64,000 nucleotides of DNA from Eshraghiella sp051880035 (lineage in GTDB: Bacteria; Bacillota; Clostridia; Lachnospirales; Lachnospiraceae). The DNA is taken from positions 1 through 64,000 of the forward strand of contig JBJENE010000049.1 in the NCBI GenBank assembly GCA_051880035.1. Direction: 5' to 3'. Made by a program: the position numbers and the translations under genes. Of the stretch, positions 18,272-27,314 are shown piece by piece (position 1 is the stretch's first letter; each line of letters starts with the position of its first letter). The notes under the pieces were generated by a model. The model ran no database searches and had not been told where the DNA came from. It saw only the letters and a program-made list of their open reading frames with translations.

Positions 18272-19465
18272 ATGAATATATTAGTTTTAAACTGCGGCAG
18301 TTCATCCCTGAAATTTCAGCTCATTGATTCCGAAAGTGAAAATGTTCTTGCCAAAGGAATCTGTGAACGAATCGGAATTGACGGAAAACTTACATATACG
18401 CCTTATAACGGTGAGAAAGAATCTGCATTCAAGGATATGCCTACCCATACGGAAGCGATAAGATATGTGCTTGAAGCCCTTACCAATGATAATAATGGTG
18501 TAATCAAATCTTTAAACGAGGTGGGAGCTGTAGGACACCGTGTTGTTCACGGAGGCGAGCGTTTTACATCTTCTGTAATTATTAATGAAGAAGTTAAGAA
18601 AGCGATTGAGGATTGTAATGATCTGGCGCCTTTACACAACCCGGCTAACCTTATTGGTATTAATGCATGCGAAGAGCTTATGCCTGATACCCCGATGGTT
18701 GCGGTTTTTGATACTGCGTTTCATCAGACAATGCCGCCTCATGCATATATGTACGGCCTTCCTTATGAATACTATGAGAAATACAAATTAAGACGATATG
18801 GTTTCCATGGTACAAGCCACAGTTTTGTTTCAAAAAGAGCAGCAGAAATTGACGGAAGACCATACGAAGACCTTAAAATCATCGTGTGTCATCTTGGCAA
18901 CGGAGCTTCTTTATCCGCAGTTAAATATGGAAAATGTATTGATACATCCATGGGCCTTACACCTCTTGAGGGTCTTATCATGGGAACAAGGTGCGGTGAT
19001 ATTGACCCGTCTGTCATAGAGTTTATTGCAAAGAAAGAAAACCTTGATATACATGAGATTATGAATGTTCTTAACAAGGAATCCGGTGTATACGGAATGT
19101 CTAAGCGCCTTTCAAGTGATTTCAGGGATCTCTGGGTTGCGACGGAAGAAGGCAATAAATATGCCAAAGAGGCAATTGATACATTCTGCTACAGTGTTTC
19201 CAAATATATAGGTTCTTATGCGGCGGCAATGAATGGTGTTGATATAATTGTTTTCACTGCCGGTGTGGGTGAGAACGATTACCGTGTCCGTGCAAAGATA
19301 ATGGAAAACCTTGAATTTATAGGTGTCAGTATCGATCATGAAGCTAACAGCATAAGAGGAGAAGAGGTTATTATTTCAACAGCCGATTCCAAAGTTAAAG
19401 TGATGGTTGTTCCTACCAATGAAGAACTGGCTATTGCGAGGGAGACCGAAGCTCTTGTTCTGTAG
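18272..19465 (+). CDS. ackA: Acetate kinase
   Basis: This 397-aa protein converts acetyl phosphate and ADP to acetate and ATP. It has the two family signatures, LVLNCGSSSLKFQL (residues 3-16) and RRYGFHGTSHSFV (near 173-185), plus the ASKHA nucleotide-binding glycines (HLGNGASLSAV, FTAGVGEN). Length is standard. No clear terminator follows; the next strong promoter starts 25 bp after the stop. Confidence 0.98.
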   Translation: MNILVLNCGSSSLKFQLIDSESENVLAKGICERIGIDGKLTYTPYNGEKESAFKDMPTHTEAIRYVLEALTNDNNGVIKSLNEVGAVGHRVVHGGERFTSSVIINEEVKKAIEDCNDLAPLHNPANLIGINACEELMPDTPMVAVFDTAFHQTMPPHAYMYGLPYEYYEKYKLRRYGFHGTSHSFVSKRAAEIDGRPYEDLKIIVCHLGNGASLSAVKYGKCIDTSMGLTPLEGLIMGTRCGDIDPSVIEFIAKKENLDIHEIMNVLNKESGVYGMSKRLSSDFRDLWVATEEGNKYAKEAIDTFCYSVSKYIGSYAAAMNGVDIIVFTAGVGENDYRVRAKIMENLEFIGVSIDHEANSIRGEEVIISTADSKVKVMVVPTNEELAIARETEALVL

Positions 19466-19489
19466 TTTATATTATTTTTGAAAAAATGT

Positions 19490-19518
19490 TTGACAAACAA
19501 ATAACGCATTAGTATAAT
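19490..19518 (+). promoter_or_regulatory. Consensus sigma-A promoter of the DUF177-rpmF unit
   Basis: TTGACA (19490-19495), 17-bp spacer and TATAAT (19513-19518) match consensus at every position. An inverted repeat (19520-19548) covers the predicted transcription start. Confidence 0.85.
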
Positions 19519-19519
19519 G

Positions 19520-19550
19520 ATACAGGTGTGCTGTTTGGCACCCTGTATTT
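19520..19550. repeat. Inverted repeat across the DUF177-rpmF transcription start
   Basis: ATACAGGTG (19520-19528) and CACCCTGTAT (19539-19548) are complementary with a single bulge and are followed by a run of T. It could be a protein-binding operator or an early attenuator; the predicted start (about 19525) falls inside the left arm, which favours the DNA-level reading. Confidence 0.5.
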
Positions 19551-19582
19551 TTACACGAGTTCAGTTAAGAAAGGTGATTTAC

Positions 19583-20134
19583 ATGACAATAGATTTATCT
19601 GAACTGTTTCTTTTAAATACCCGGATTCATGATACTGATGAAGGAGAATATACAGGTGCGTGCAGACAGTATACGGTTGAGCCTGAAATGAATTTTTTTG
19701 AAATAAAAGGTTACAGTTATCCTGTAGTTGATAAAAAACCTTTTATTGCAGAAGTTTCTTTAAAAGGCAGAAATAAAGTCCATATCAACGGAGATGTAAG
19801 TATATCATTGGAAATGCCGTGTGACAGGTGCCTTGAACCTACAACGCAGAATATTGTTTTTTCTTTTGAAAAAGACATTGATTTTGATGAGGATACATCA
19901 GAGGATATGGATGACCGTTCTTATATCGACGGCAAAACAATTGATATTGACGGGATGCTTTATTCGGAAATTCTTATGAATCTTCCCACTAAGGTGCTCT
20001 GTAATGAGGAATGCAAAGGTATCTGCCGCGTATGCGGAAAGAACCTTAACAAAGGCGATTGCGGCTGCGATTCATTCGTGCCGGACCCGAGAATGTCAGT
20101 AATAAGTGATATTTTTAAAAATTTTGGTAAATAA
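19583..20134 (+). CDS. DUF177 (YceD-type) protein
   Basis: This 183-aa protein belongs to the DUF177/YceD family found upstream of rpmF in most bacteria; plant and bacterial relatives are implicated in 23S rRNA accumulation. Visible features are CDRCLEP in the centre and a C-terminal cysteine cluster (CNEECKGICRVCG, CGC), probably a metal site. The frame is open from 19517 but that part overlaps the promoter; AAGAAAGGTGA upstream of ATG 19583 sets the start. It is followed by rpmF, plsX and acpP, linking ribosome and membrane lipid synthesis. Confidence 0.9.
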   Translation: MTIDLSELFLLNTRIHDTDEGEYTGACRQYTVEPEMNFFEIKGYSYPVVDKKPFIAEVSLKGRNKVHINGDVSISLEMPCDRCLEPTTQNIVFSFEKDIDFDEDTSEDMDDRSYIDGKTIDIDGMLYSEILMNLPTKVLCNEECKGICRVCGKNLNKGDCGCDSFVPDPRMSVISDIFKNFGK

Positions 20135-20187
20135 GTCAGTTTAGGAAAGCTTTGCTTTTTATATGACGTATCAAGGAGGTGTATACC

Positions 20188-20367
20188 ATGTCAATTTGTC
20201 CAAAGAATAAGTCATCTAAGTCTCATAGAGATATGAGAAGAGCTAACTGGAAGATGAGCGCACCAAACTTAGTTAAGTGCAGCAAATGCGGTGCTCTTAT
20301 GATGTCTCACAGAGTATGTAAAGCTTGTGGCTCATACAATAAGAAAGAAATCCTTACACAGGAGTAA
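20188..20367 (+). CDS. rpmF: Ribosomal protein bL32
   Basis: This 59-aa protein (MSICPKNKSSKSHRDMRRAN...) has the zinc-ribbon form of bL32: CSKCG near residue 30 and CKACG near 43, four cysteines for one zinc. AGGAGG at 20174-20179 lies 8 nt before ATG 20188, so the in-frame ATG at 20179 inside the SD is excluded. Being the C+ (zinc) form, it may have a zinc-free paralog elsewhere. A terminator follows. Confidence 0.97.
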   Translation: MSICPKNKSSKSHRDMRRANWKMSAPNLVKCSKCGALMMSHRVCKACGSYNKKEILTQE

Positions 20368-20372
20368 TCCTG

Positions 20373-20407
20373 AAAAGACTTTTCGGCGTTCCGGAAGGTC
20401 TTTTTTG
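20373..20407 (+). terminator. Terminator after rpmF
   Basis: AAAAGACTTTTCGG pairs with CCGGAAGGTCTTTT (two G-U pairs) around a four-base loop and runs into six T. Confidence 0.85.
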
Positions 20408-20450
20408 CGTAATAAGGCTGTTGTGTTGTGCTTTTTATACAAAAAAACAG

Positions 20451-20479
20451 TTGATTTATATTTTGATATTTAGTATATT
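20451..20479 (+). promoter_or_regulatory. Sigma-A promoter of plsX-acpP
   Basis: TTGATT (20451-20456), 17-bp spacer, TATATT (20474-20479), giving a leader of about 80 nt. I looked for a FapR-type operator and saw no convincing match. Confidence 0.7.
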
Positions 20480-20567
20480 GTTTCTAGGCGCGGATTGGCA
20501 ATATTATCCGTACCAAATAGAGATGACCCGGTATTGTGTAATGAATACCGGTAAGAGGTAATTTAAT

Positions 20568-21575
20568 ATGGATAAACCGATTGTTGTTGCAGTAGACGCA
20601 ATGGGCGGAGATAATGCACCGGTTGAAATTATCAAAGGTGCCGTACAGGCAGTTAACGAAAGTGATGAAGTCTGTGTTAAATTAGTAGGCCCGGAAGATA
20701 TTGTGAATGCCGAATTGTCCAAGTACAATTATGACAAAGACAAAATCACCGTTGTAAATGCAACAGAAATTATTGAGACGGCAGAGCCGCCTGTTCTTGC
20801 AATAAGGCGCAAGAAAGATTCTTCTTTGGTTGTTGCGCTTAATCTTGTTAAGAACGGTGAAGCAGATGCGTTTGTTTCAGCCGGCAGTACCGGAGCAGTT
20901 TTAGTTGGCGGACAGCTTATTATCGGCCGAATTAAAGGAATTGACAGACCACCTTTAGCACCTGTACTTCCTACCGCTAAGGGACCTGCTATTCTGGTTG
21001 ACTGCGGTGCCAATGTGGATGCAAGAGCAGATCATCTTGTTAAATTCGCAAGAATGGGCTCAATCTACATGGAGAACATTATGGGTATCAAGAATCCCAG
21101 AGTTGCACTTGTCAATGTAGGTGCAGAAGAAGAGAAGGGCAATGCTTTGGTTAAGGAGACAATGCCTTTACTGAAAGAATGTAAAGACATTAACTTTATC
21201 GGAAGTGTTGAAGCCAAAGATATTCCTTCAGGACATGCGGATGTAATTGTTTGCGACGCATTTGTAGGTAACTGTATCCTGAAAATGTTTGAAGGTGTAG
21301 GACTTACTCTTGTTGCCGAACTTAAGGAAAGCATGCTTTCCTCATTTAAAGGCAAGATAGGAGCTTTACTTGTAAAGTCTTCCATGAAGAAGGTTTTAAA
21401 GAAATACGACGCCAGTGAATACGGCGGAGCTCCGATGATTGGTCTTAACGGACTTGTTGTTAAATCCCACGGTTCGTCAGACGCCAAGGAAATTAAGAAT
21501 TCTATTTTCCAGTGTATTTCGTTTGTTGAAACAGACATCCCTGGAAAAATTAGAGAAGCAATGAATAATAATTAA
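20568..21575 (+). CDS. plsX: Phosphate acyltransferase PlsX
   Basis: This 335-aa protein makes acyl phosphate from acyl-ACP and phosphate, the first step of the PlsX/PlsY phospholipid route; plsY is also in this window at 42718. Family segments include VAVDAMGGDNAPVEIIKGA at the N-terminus, SAGSTGAVLVGG and ILVDCGANVDAR. It lies 28 bp upstream of acpP, whose product carries its substrate. Confidence 0.97.
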   Translation: MDKPIVVAVDAMGGDNAPVEIIKGAVQAVNESDEVCVKLVGPEDIVNAELSKYNYDKDKITVVNATEIIETAEPPVLAIRRKKDSSLVVALNLVKNGEADAFVSAGSTGAVLVGGQLIIGRIKGIDRPPLAPVLPTAKGPAILVDCGANVDARADHLVKFARMGSIYMENIMGIKNPRVALVNVGAEEEKGNALVKETMPLLKECKDINFIGSVEAKDIPSGHADVIVCDAFVGNCILKMFEGVGLTLVAELKESMLSSFKGKIGALLVKSSMKKVLKKYDASEYGGAPMIGLNGLVVKSHGSSDAKEIKNSIFQCISFVETDIPGKIREAMNNN

Positions 21576-21602
21576 TTGTTTTATGAAAGGAAAGAAATTG
21601 TC

Positions 21603-21833
21603 ATGGAATTTGAAAAGTTGCAGCAGATTATTGCAGAGGTTTTAAATGTTGAACCTGAAGAAATTACAATGGATACAACATTTGTTGATGATTTGGGAGC
21701 AGATTCACTTGATATTTTCCAGATTATCATGGGAATTGAAGATTCTTTTGAAATTGAAATCCCTAATGAAGCAGCAGAATCAATTGTTACTGTAGCAGAT
21801 GCCGTTGAGCAGATCAAGAATGCCATCAACTAA
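21603..21833 (+). CDS. acpP: Acyl carrier protein
   Basis: This 76-aa acidic protein has the phosphopantetheine attachment site GADSLD with Ser35. The frame extends upstream to 21576, but the usual ACP start MEFEKLQQII is at ATG 21603, behind an AAAGGA SD. It carries growing fatty acyl chains and feeds PlsX. The 190-bp region after it contains several hairpins. Confidence 0.96.
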   Translation: MEFEKLQQIIAEVLNVEPEEITMDTTFVDDLGADSLDIFQIIMGIEDSFEIEIPNEAAESIVTVADAVEQIKNAIN

Positions 21834-21850
21834 AATCTGATACGGAAATT

Positions 21851-21949
21851 CAGGAATAATTTATAGTCCTGTATAGTTCTGAGTCTAATCGAGTGTTTTC
21901 GCTCGCTGTTGTGTTATCTGCCGTTTTGTGTATTCAAACCGGCAGATAA
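21851..21949 (+). other. Run of hairpins in the acpP-rnc spacer
   Basis: Three inverted repeats follow acpP: CAGGA/TCCTG (21851-21871), CGAGTG/CGCTCG with a TTTT loop (21890-21905) and a perfect 10-bp TTATCTGCCG/CGGCAGATAA (21914-21923 with 21940-21949). None has its own U-run; a terminator follows. They may protect the acpP mRNA 3' end or be processing sites. Confidence 0.5.
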
Positions 21950-21957
21950 TGCATACC

Positions 21958-21982
21958 AAAAAGCCCGGCGATGGGCTTTTTT
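21958..21982 (+). terminator. Terminator between acpP and rnc
   Basis: AAAAGCCC (ending 21966) pairs with GGGCTTTT (from 21973) around GGCGAT, followed by T residues. Confidence 0.82.
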
Positions 21983-22024
21983 ATATAATAGAAAAATTTT
22001 TTTGTTTTATAATCGGGAGATATT

Positions 22025-22726
22025 ATGTCATTACAGAACATAGACGAATTTGAAAAAAGGATAGGCTATCGTTTTAATGATGATAAGTATTTAGTACTTG
22101 CACTTACCCACAGTTCATACGGAAATGAAGTATATCATGACAAGCACTACAATAATGAAAGACTTGAGTTTCTGGGTGATGCTGTTCTTGAAATAACGGT
22201 AAGTGAATATTTATATGAAAAATACCGGGACATGCCTGAAGGTGATTTAACCAAGTTAAGGGCCAGCATTGTATGTGAACCGACTCTGGCCGCATGCGCA
22301 AGAGAAATAGGCTTAAGTGAAATGCTTTTACTTGGAAAAGGCGAGGAAATAACCGGTGGCAGATTCAGGGACTCCATTACGAGTGACGCTATGGAAGCCG
22401 TTTTAGGTGCCATTTACAAGGATGGAGGCATTGAATGTGCCAGAGAATTTGTTCATAATCATATTTTAAACGATATTGACAGTAAAAAACTTTTTACTGA
22501 TTCAAAATCCATTCTGCAGGAGAGAATACAGGCAGGGTTTAGAACAGGGCCGGTATATACCCTTACGGGTGAAAGCGGTCCGGACCACTGTAAAGAATTC
22601 ACCGTACAGGTAAGCGTTGACGGTAAAATTATCGGTGAAGGTACCGGACGGACCAAAAAAGCTGCAGAACAGCAGGCCGCGTATAATGCAATTATTAAAA
22701 TGCAGACAGACGGCATGAAACAATAG
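22025..22726 (+). CDS. rnc: Ribonuclease III
   Basis: This 233-aa double-stranded RNA endonuclease has the catalytic signature NERLEFLGDAVLE near residues 43-55, a second acidic cluster DAMEAVLGAIY near 122, and a C-terminal double-stranded RNA-binding domain ending KKAAEQQAAYNAI. It processes rRNA precursors and SRP RNA. SD CGGGAGA is just upstream. It starts the rnc-smc-ftsY cluster, as in Bacillus. Confidence 0.97.
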   Translation: MSLQNIDEFEKRIGYRFNDDKYLVLALTHSSYGNEVYHDKHYNNERLEFLGDAVLEITVSEYLYEKYRDMPEGDLTKLRASIVCEPTLAACAREIGLSEMLLLGKGEEITGGRFRDSITSDAMEAVLGAIYKDGGIECAREFVHNHILNDIDSKKLFTDSKSILQERIQAGFRTGPVYTLTGESGPDHCKEFTVQVSVDGKIIGEGTGRTKKAAEQQAAYNAIIKMQTDGMKQ

Positions 22727-22744
22727 AAAGGCATTAAGGTTAAT

Positions 22745-25700
22745 ATGTATTTAAAAAAAATAGAAGTTCAGGGCTTCAAGTCCTTTGCAAATAAACTGCT
22801 TTTTGAGTTCGACAACGGAATTACCGGTATTGTAGGACCTAACGGCAGCGGAAAAAGTAATATTGCAGATGCAGTAAGATGGGTTTTGGGAGAACAAAGT
22901 GCAAAGCAGCTTAGAGGCTCTAATATGCAGGATGTCATTTTTGCCGGTACAGAAACCAGAAAACCTGTCAGTTTTGCATCCGTTTCTTTAACTATTGATA
23001 ATTCCGACCATAAACTGGATATTGATTTTGACGAAGTGACCGTTACAAGAAGGGTATTCCGTTCAGGAGAAAGCGAATATCTGCTTAACGGCAACAGCTG
23101 CCGCTTAAAAGATATTCATGAGCTTTTTTATGATACAGGTATAGGTAAAGAAGGATATTCCATTATCGGACAAGGTCAGATTGATAAAATTCTGAGCGGT
23201 AAGCCGGATGAACGCCGCGAACTTTTTGATGAGGCGGCAGGAATTGTTAAATATAAAAGAAGAAAAAATGCGGCCCAGAAAAGTCTTGACAATGAAAGCA
23301 ATAATCTGATTCGTATTAACGATATCCTTGCAGAACTTGAAAAACAGGTGGGACCACTTGCAAAACAGTCGGAAAAAGCCAGAGAATATTTAAAACTCAA
23401 GGAAAGCTTAAAGCGTTTTGAAGTGAATCTTTTTCTTCTTGAGGCAGAATCCCTCAAAAACTCTCTTAAAGAGACAGAAGATAAGCTTAATATCGTAAAT
23501 AACGATATTAAAGATACCAACGAAGAATATATCAAAATCAAAACGGTTTATGACGAAAAGAATAACGAAATAGAAGAAAAAACCACGCGCATAGAAGAAC
23601 TTAATACGCTTATCAGTCAGGCTGAAATAGACAAAAACCGCTTAATGAGCCAGATTGAGATTTTAAAAGAACAGATTAAATCGGTTAATTCCAATGATGA
23701 ACATCTTTCGGAAAGACTCCGTTCCATTGAAGAACAGATTGAAGAGCGTAATGAAGAGAAAAACAAATTAATGCAGGAAAAGTTTGCCATCGGAGAGCAG
23801 ATAGATGAAATTTACTTACGCCAGCGCGAAGCAGACTTGAATGTGGATTCTCTTAACGAAGAAATCCGGTCAATAACAGAAGAAATTGAATCCGGCAAAA
23901 ACAAAATCTTTGAAAATCTTAACCAGAAAGGTCTTATCCGGACAAATATCCAGCGTTATGAGACCATGCTGGAGCAGATAGGGATAAGAAAGGCGGAACT
24001 CAACAGTAAATTAATCAGTTTCAAGACTGATGAATCAGAGTTTGACACCTCAATTAATTCTCAAAAGAAACAACTCGATGAACTTAATAATGAGATTGAT
24101 GAATTAAACAAACTCTGTGACAGTCTGAATCTGGAAAAGCAGAACTGCCGCACGGAAAGAAACGAACTTCGTGAAAAGCTTACTGCTGCAAAAGACCAGA
24201 ATATGCGCAGTCAGTCAAGACTTGAGACCCTTAAAAACATTGCCGAAAGATACGACGGATACGGCAACAGTATCAGAAAGGTTATGGAGTGTAAGGAACA
24301 CAACAAGGGAGTTCTTGGTGTTGTTGCTGATATTATCAAAACAGAAAAGAAATATGAAGTTGCCATTGAAACCGCACTTGGCGGAACAATTCAGAATATC
24401 GTAACTGATACCGAAGATACAGCCAAAAAGATGATTTCATATCTTAAGCAGAACAAATTCGGTCGTGCAACATTTCTTCCTTTATCTGCAATTTCAGACA
24501 GAAGATCCGGTAAAGAAAATCTTGAAAAAGAACATGGATTTATCGGTTATGGTTCGGACCTTGTAACCGTGGATAAAGAATACATACAGCTTGCCGGATA
24601 TCTGCTTGGCAGATGTGTGGTTGTGGATAATATTGATAATGCGCTGAAACTTAACAAGAAATACTCATATTCCCTTAAAATAGTCACTCTGGAGGGAGAA
24701 CTTTTAAATCCGGGCGGTTCAATGACCGGTGGTGCGTTCAAAAATACAAGCAATCTTCTGGGCCGCAGAAGGGAAATTGAAGACCTTGAAGAAATAATTA
24801 ATCGTACACTTGTATCAATAACAACAATAACCAAAGGGATTGAACGGGACGAGGAACGGATAAGGATTGTTTCTGAGGAACTTAATTCAAACCAGGAAAT
24901 TCTCCAGCAGAAGCTTCTTGTAAAGAATACGGTTGAGCTGCAATACAACCAGATGGCTGCAAAGCAGGATGAAATGCGTAATCTTTATGCAGATCATAAG
25001 AGAGAAGCTTCCGAAATCGACAGCCAGATTAAGGAAATAAATGATAGTCTTTTAAAACTCCGTGGGGAACTTGATGAAATTGAAAATTATAACGAAACCA
25101 CAACAGCCCGCACGGAAGAACTCAGTGTTAAATCAGAGCAGCTTAAAGAAGTTCTTACCGGGAAAATAAAGCTTGCCGAAGCCGTTCATATTGAATATTC
25201 CGAAATATCACAGAAAGCAGCTTTTGCGGAAGAAAGCGTAAAGCGTGTACTTCGTGAAATTGACAGACTCAAAGACGGAATTGATGAGCTTGCAGACAGC
25301 AAGGAAAATTCAGCAAAAGAAGTTGAAGAAAAAAATAAAGCTATCGAAGATATTACCGAAACAATCGAAATTGCAGGTAATAAAATCACAGAATATACCG
25401 AAGAACTTACACAGTTAAAGTCAGAGAAGGAACTGCTTACCCAGGCTATAAAGTCATTTTTTGATTCAAGGGAAGAATGTCAGCAGAAACTTGTTTCCCT
25501 TGAAAAGGAGCAGTACCGTCTTTCACAGACAGCAGAGAAATTAGAGTCCTTAAAAGACAGCCGTATTGACTATATGTGGAATGAATATGAAATCACATTA
25601 AGTCAGGCTATGGAGCTTAAGGATGATGAACTTTCCGACGAATCTGAGATTAAAGCAACTGTGTCAAGACTCAAGGGAGATATCCGCAAACTCGGAGATG

Positions 25701-26323
25701 TTAATGTAAATGCAATTGAGGATTATAAAGATGTTTCTGAAAGATATGAATTTTTAAAGAATCAGCATGATGACCTTATTATTGCACGAGATAAGCTTAT
25801 TTCAGTTATTGACGAACTTGAAAAAGGCATGCGCGAAAGATTTACCGAGAAATTCGGTCAGATTAAGGTGGAATTCGATAAAGTATTTAAACAGCTCTTC
25901 GGCGGCGGAAAAGGTACAATAGAGCTTGATCCCGAAGCGGATATACTGGAAGCGGATATATCAATTATTTCGCAGCCACCGGGAAAGAAACTTCAGAACA
26001 TGATGCAGCTTTCCGGCGGTGAAAAAGCATTAACGGCAATATGCCTTTTATTTGCAATACAAAATCTTAAGCCTTCGCCATTCTGTCTTTTGGACGAAAT
26101 TGAAGCTGCACTTGATGATTCAAATGTTGACAGATATGCCAGATATCTGCATAACCTGACGAAAAACACACAGTTTATCGTCATTACCCACAGAAGAGGA
26201 ACAATGGCAGCCGCAGACCGTCTTTACGGAATCACCATGCAGGAAAAAGGTGTTTCAACCCTTGTTTCTGTCGACTTAATCGAAAAGCAGCTTGACGAAA
26301 CGGATAAAAATAAGCATACTTGA
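22745..26323 (+). CDS. smc: Chromosome segregation protein SMC
   Basis: This 1192-aa ATPase loads on DNA with ScpAB to organise the chromosome. Walker A GPNGSGKS is at residues 31-38; two long coiled coils flank a hinge near 515-670 with VALEALGG-like VAIETALGGTIQNIV and the glycine pair GGSMTGGAF; the ABC signature LSGGEKALTAICLLF is near 1088; Walker B CLLDEIEAALDDSN near 1117. Length is typical. The ATG is 18 bp after rnc. Confidence 0.98.
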   Translation: MYLKKIEVQGFKSFANKLLFEFDNGITGIVGPNGSGKSNIADAVRWVLGEQSAKQLRGSNMQDVIFAGTETRKPVSFASVSLTIDNSDHKLDIDFDEVTVTRRVFRSGESEYLLNGNSCRLKDIHELFYDTGIGKEGYSIIGQGQIDKILSGKPDERRELFDEAAGIVKYKRRKNAAQKSLDNESNNLIRINDILAELEKQVGPLAKQSEKAREYLKLKESLKRFEVNLFLLEAESLKNSLKETEDKLNIVNNDIKDTNEEYIKIKTVYDEKNNEIEEKTTRIEELNTLISQAEIDKNRLMSQIEILKEQIKSVNSNDEHLSERLRSIEEQIEERNEEKNKLMQEKFAIGEQIDEIYLRQREADLNVDSLNEEIRSITEEIESGKNKIFENLNQKGLIRTNIQRYETMLEQIGIRKAELNSKLISFKTDESEFDTSINSQKKQLDELNNEIDELNKLCDSLNLEKQNCRTERNELREKLTAAKDQNMRSQSRLETLKNIAERYDGYGNSIRKVMECKEHNKGVLGVVADIIKTEKKYEVAIETALGGTIQNIVTDTEDTAKKMISYLKQNKFGRATFLPLSAISDRRSGKENLEKEHGFIGYGSDLVTVDKEYIQLAGYLLGRCVVVDNIDNALKLNKKYSYSLKIVTLEGELLNPGGSMTGGAFKNTSNLLGRRREIEDLEEIINRTLVSITTITKGIERDEERIRIVSEELNSNQEILQQKLLVKNTVELQYNQMAAKQDEMRNLYADHKREASEIDSQIKEINDSLLKLRGELDEIENYNETTTARTEELSVKSEQLKEVLTGKIKLAEAVHIEYSEISQKAAFAEESVKRVLREIDRLKDGIDELADSKENSAKEVEEKNKAIEDITETIEIAGNKITEYTEELTQLKSEKELLTQAIKSFFDSREECQQKLVSLEKEQYRLSQTAEKLESLKDSRIDYMWNEYEITLSQAMELKDDELSDESEIKATVSRLKGDIRKLGDVNVNAIEDYKDVSERYEFLKNQHDDLIIARDKLISVIDELEKGMRERFTEKFGQIKVEFDKVFKQLFGGGKGTIELDPEADILEADISIISQPPGKKLQNMMQLSGGEKALTAICLLFAIQNLKPSPFCLLDEIEAALDDSNVDRYARYLHNLTKNTQFIVITHRRGTMAAADRLYGITMQEKGVSTLVSVDLIEKQLDETDKNKHT

Positions 26324-26364
26324 CAAAAAATGTCTTATAATATCATTTATAAGGAGTAATATAT

Positions 26365-27279
26365 ATGGCAGGATTTTTCAAAAAACTTGTATCAGGTCTT
26401 ACAAAGACCCGTGATAATGTGGTATCCGGACTGAATTCCATTTTTCACGGTTTTTCCCATATTGATGATGATTTTTATGAGGAACTTGAAGAAATCCTTA
26501 TTATGGGAGATCTGGGCGTAAATACTACAATGAAAATAATAGATGCCCTTAAGGAACAGGTTAAGGAACAGAAAATAAAAGAACCCGAAGAATGCAGAGC
26601 TCTTTTAATTAAAATAATTAAAGAACAGATGGATATCGGAGAAAACGCATACGAATATGAAAACCGTAAATCAGTTCTTCTTGTAATAGGTGTTAACGGT
26701 GTAGGCAAAACCACATCTATAGGAAAAATCGCAGCCGGTCTGAAAAATGACGGCAAAAAAGTTATTCTTGCTGCGGCAGATACTTTCCGTGCTGCAGCAA
26801 TAGACCAGTTACAGGAGTGGGCAGTAAGGGCAGGCGTCGATATTATTGCACAACATGAAGGAGCTGACCCGGGAGCCGTTATTTTTGATGCTATTCAGGC
26901 TACCAAGGCAAGAAATGCAGATATTCTCATATGTGATACAGCAGGACGCCTTCACAACAAGAAAAACCTTATGGATGAGCTTAAAAAGATTGACCGCATA
27001 ATAGAACGGGAGTATCCTGATGCGTATAGGGAAACTCTTATAGTTTTAGACGGTACAACAGGACAGAATGCTCTTTCCCAGCTGAAAGAATTTAAAGAAA
27101 TAACAGATATTTCCGGCATAATTCTTACCAAAATGGACGGTACCGCAAAAGGTGGAATAGCCGTTGCAATCCAGTCCGAATATGGTGTACCGGTTAAGTA
27201 TATCGGTGTCGGTGAACATATTGACGATTTGCAGAAATTCAATTCCGAAGAATTTGTAAATGCATTATTTGACATATAA
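26365..27279 (+). CDS. ftsY: Signal recognition particle receptor FtsY
   Basis: This 304-aa SRP GTPase docks the SRP-ribosome complex at the membrane. NG domain motifs: G1 GVNGVGKTTSIGKIA near 109, DTFRAAAIDQL, G3 DTAGRLHNKKNLMDEL, G4 TKMDGTAKGG. The acidic N-terminal A domain of E. coli FtsY is absent, as in other Firmicutes; a short amphipathic N-terminus (MAGFFKKLVSGLTKTRDNV) may contact membrane. ylxM-ffh, its usual neighbours, follow only after a three-gene insertion. Confidence 0.97.
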   Translation: MAGFFKKLVSGLTKTRDNVVSGLNSIFHGFSHIDDDFYEELEEILIMGDLGVNTTMKIIDALKEQVKEQKIKEPEECRALLIKIIKEQMDIGENAYEYENRKSVLLVIGVNGVGKTTSIGKIAAGLKNDGKKVILAAADTFRAAAIDQLQEWAVRAGVDIIAQHEGADPGAVIFDAIQATKARNADILICDTAGRLHNKKNLMDELKKIDRIIEREYPDAYRETLIVLDGTTGQNALSQLKEFKEITDISGIILTKMDGTAKGGIAVAIQSEYGVPVKYIGVGEHIDDLQKFNSEEFVNALFDI

Positions 27280-27314
27280 ACATTCCGTAATAATACTGTT
27301 AAGGAGATAGTAAC

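Noticed and set aside
22008..22013. TATAAT just before rnc as its -10 box
   Set aside because: The resulting start would fall at or after the rnc SD, and no -35 is present.
26320..26346. TTGACA at the smc stop codon as an ftsY promoter
   Set aside because: The only -10-like hexamer (TATCAT) is 15 bp away; not convincing against simple readthrough.
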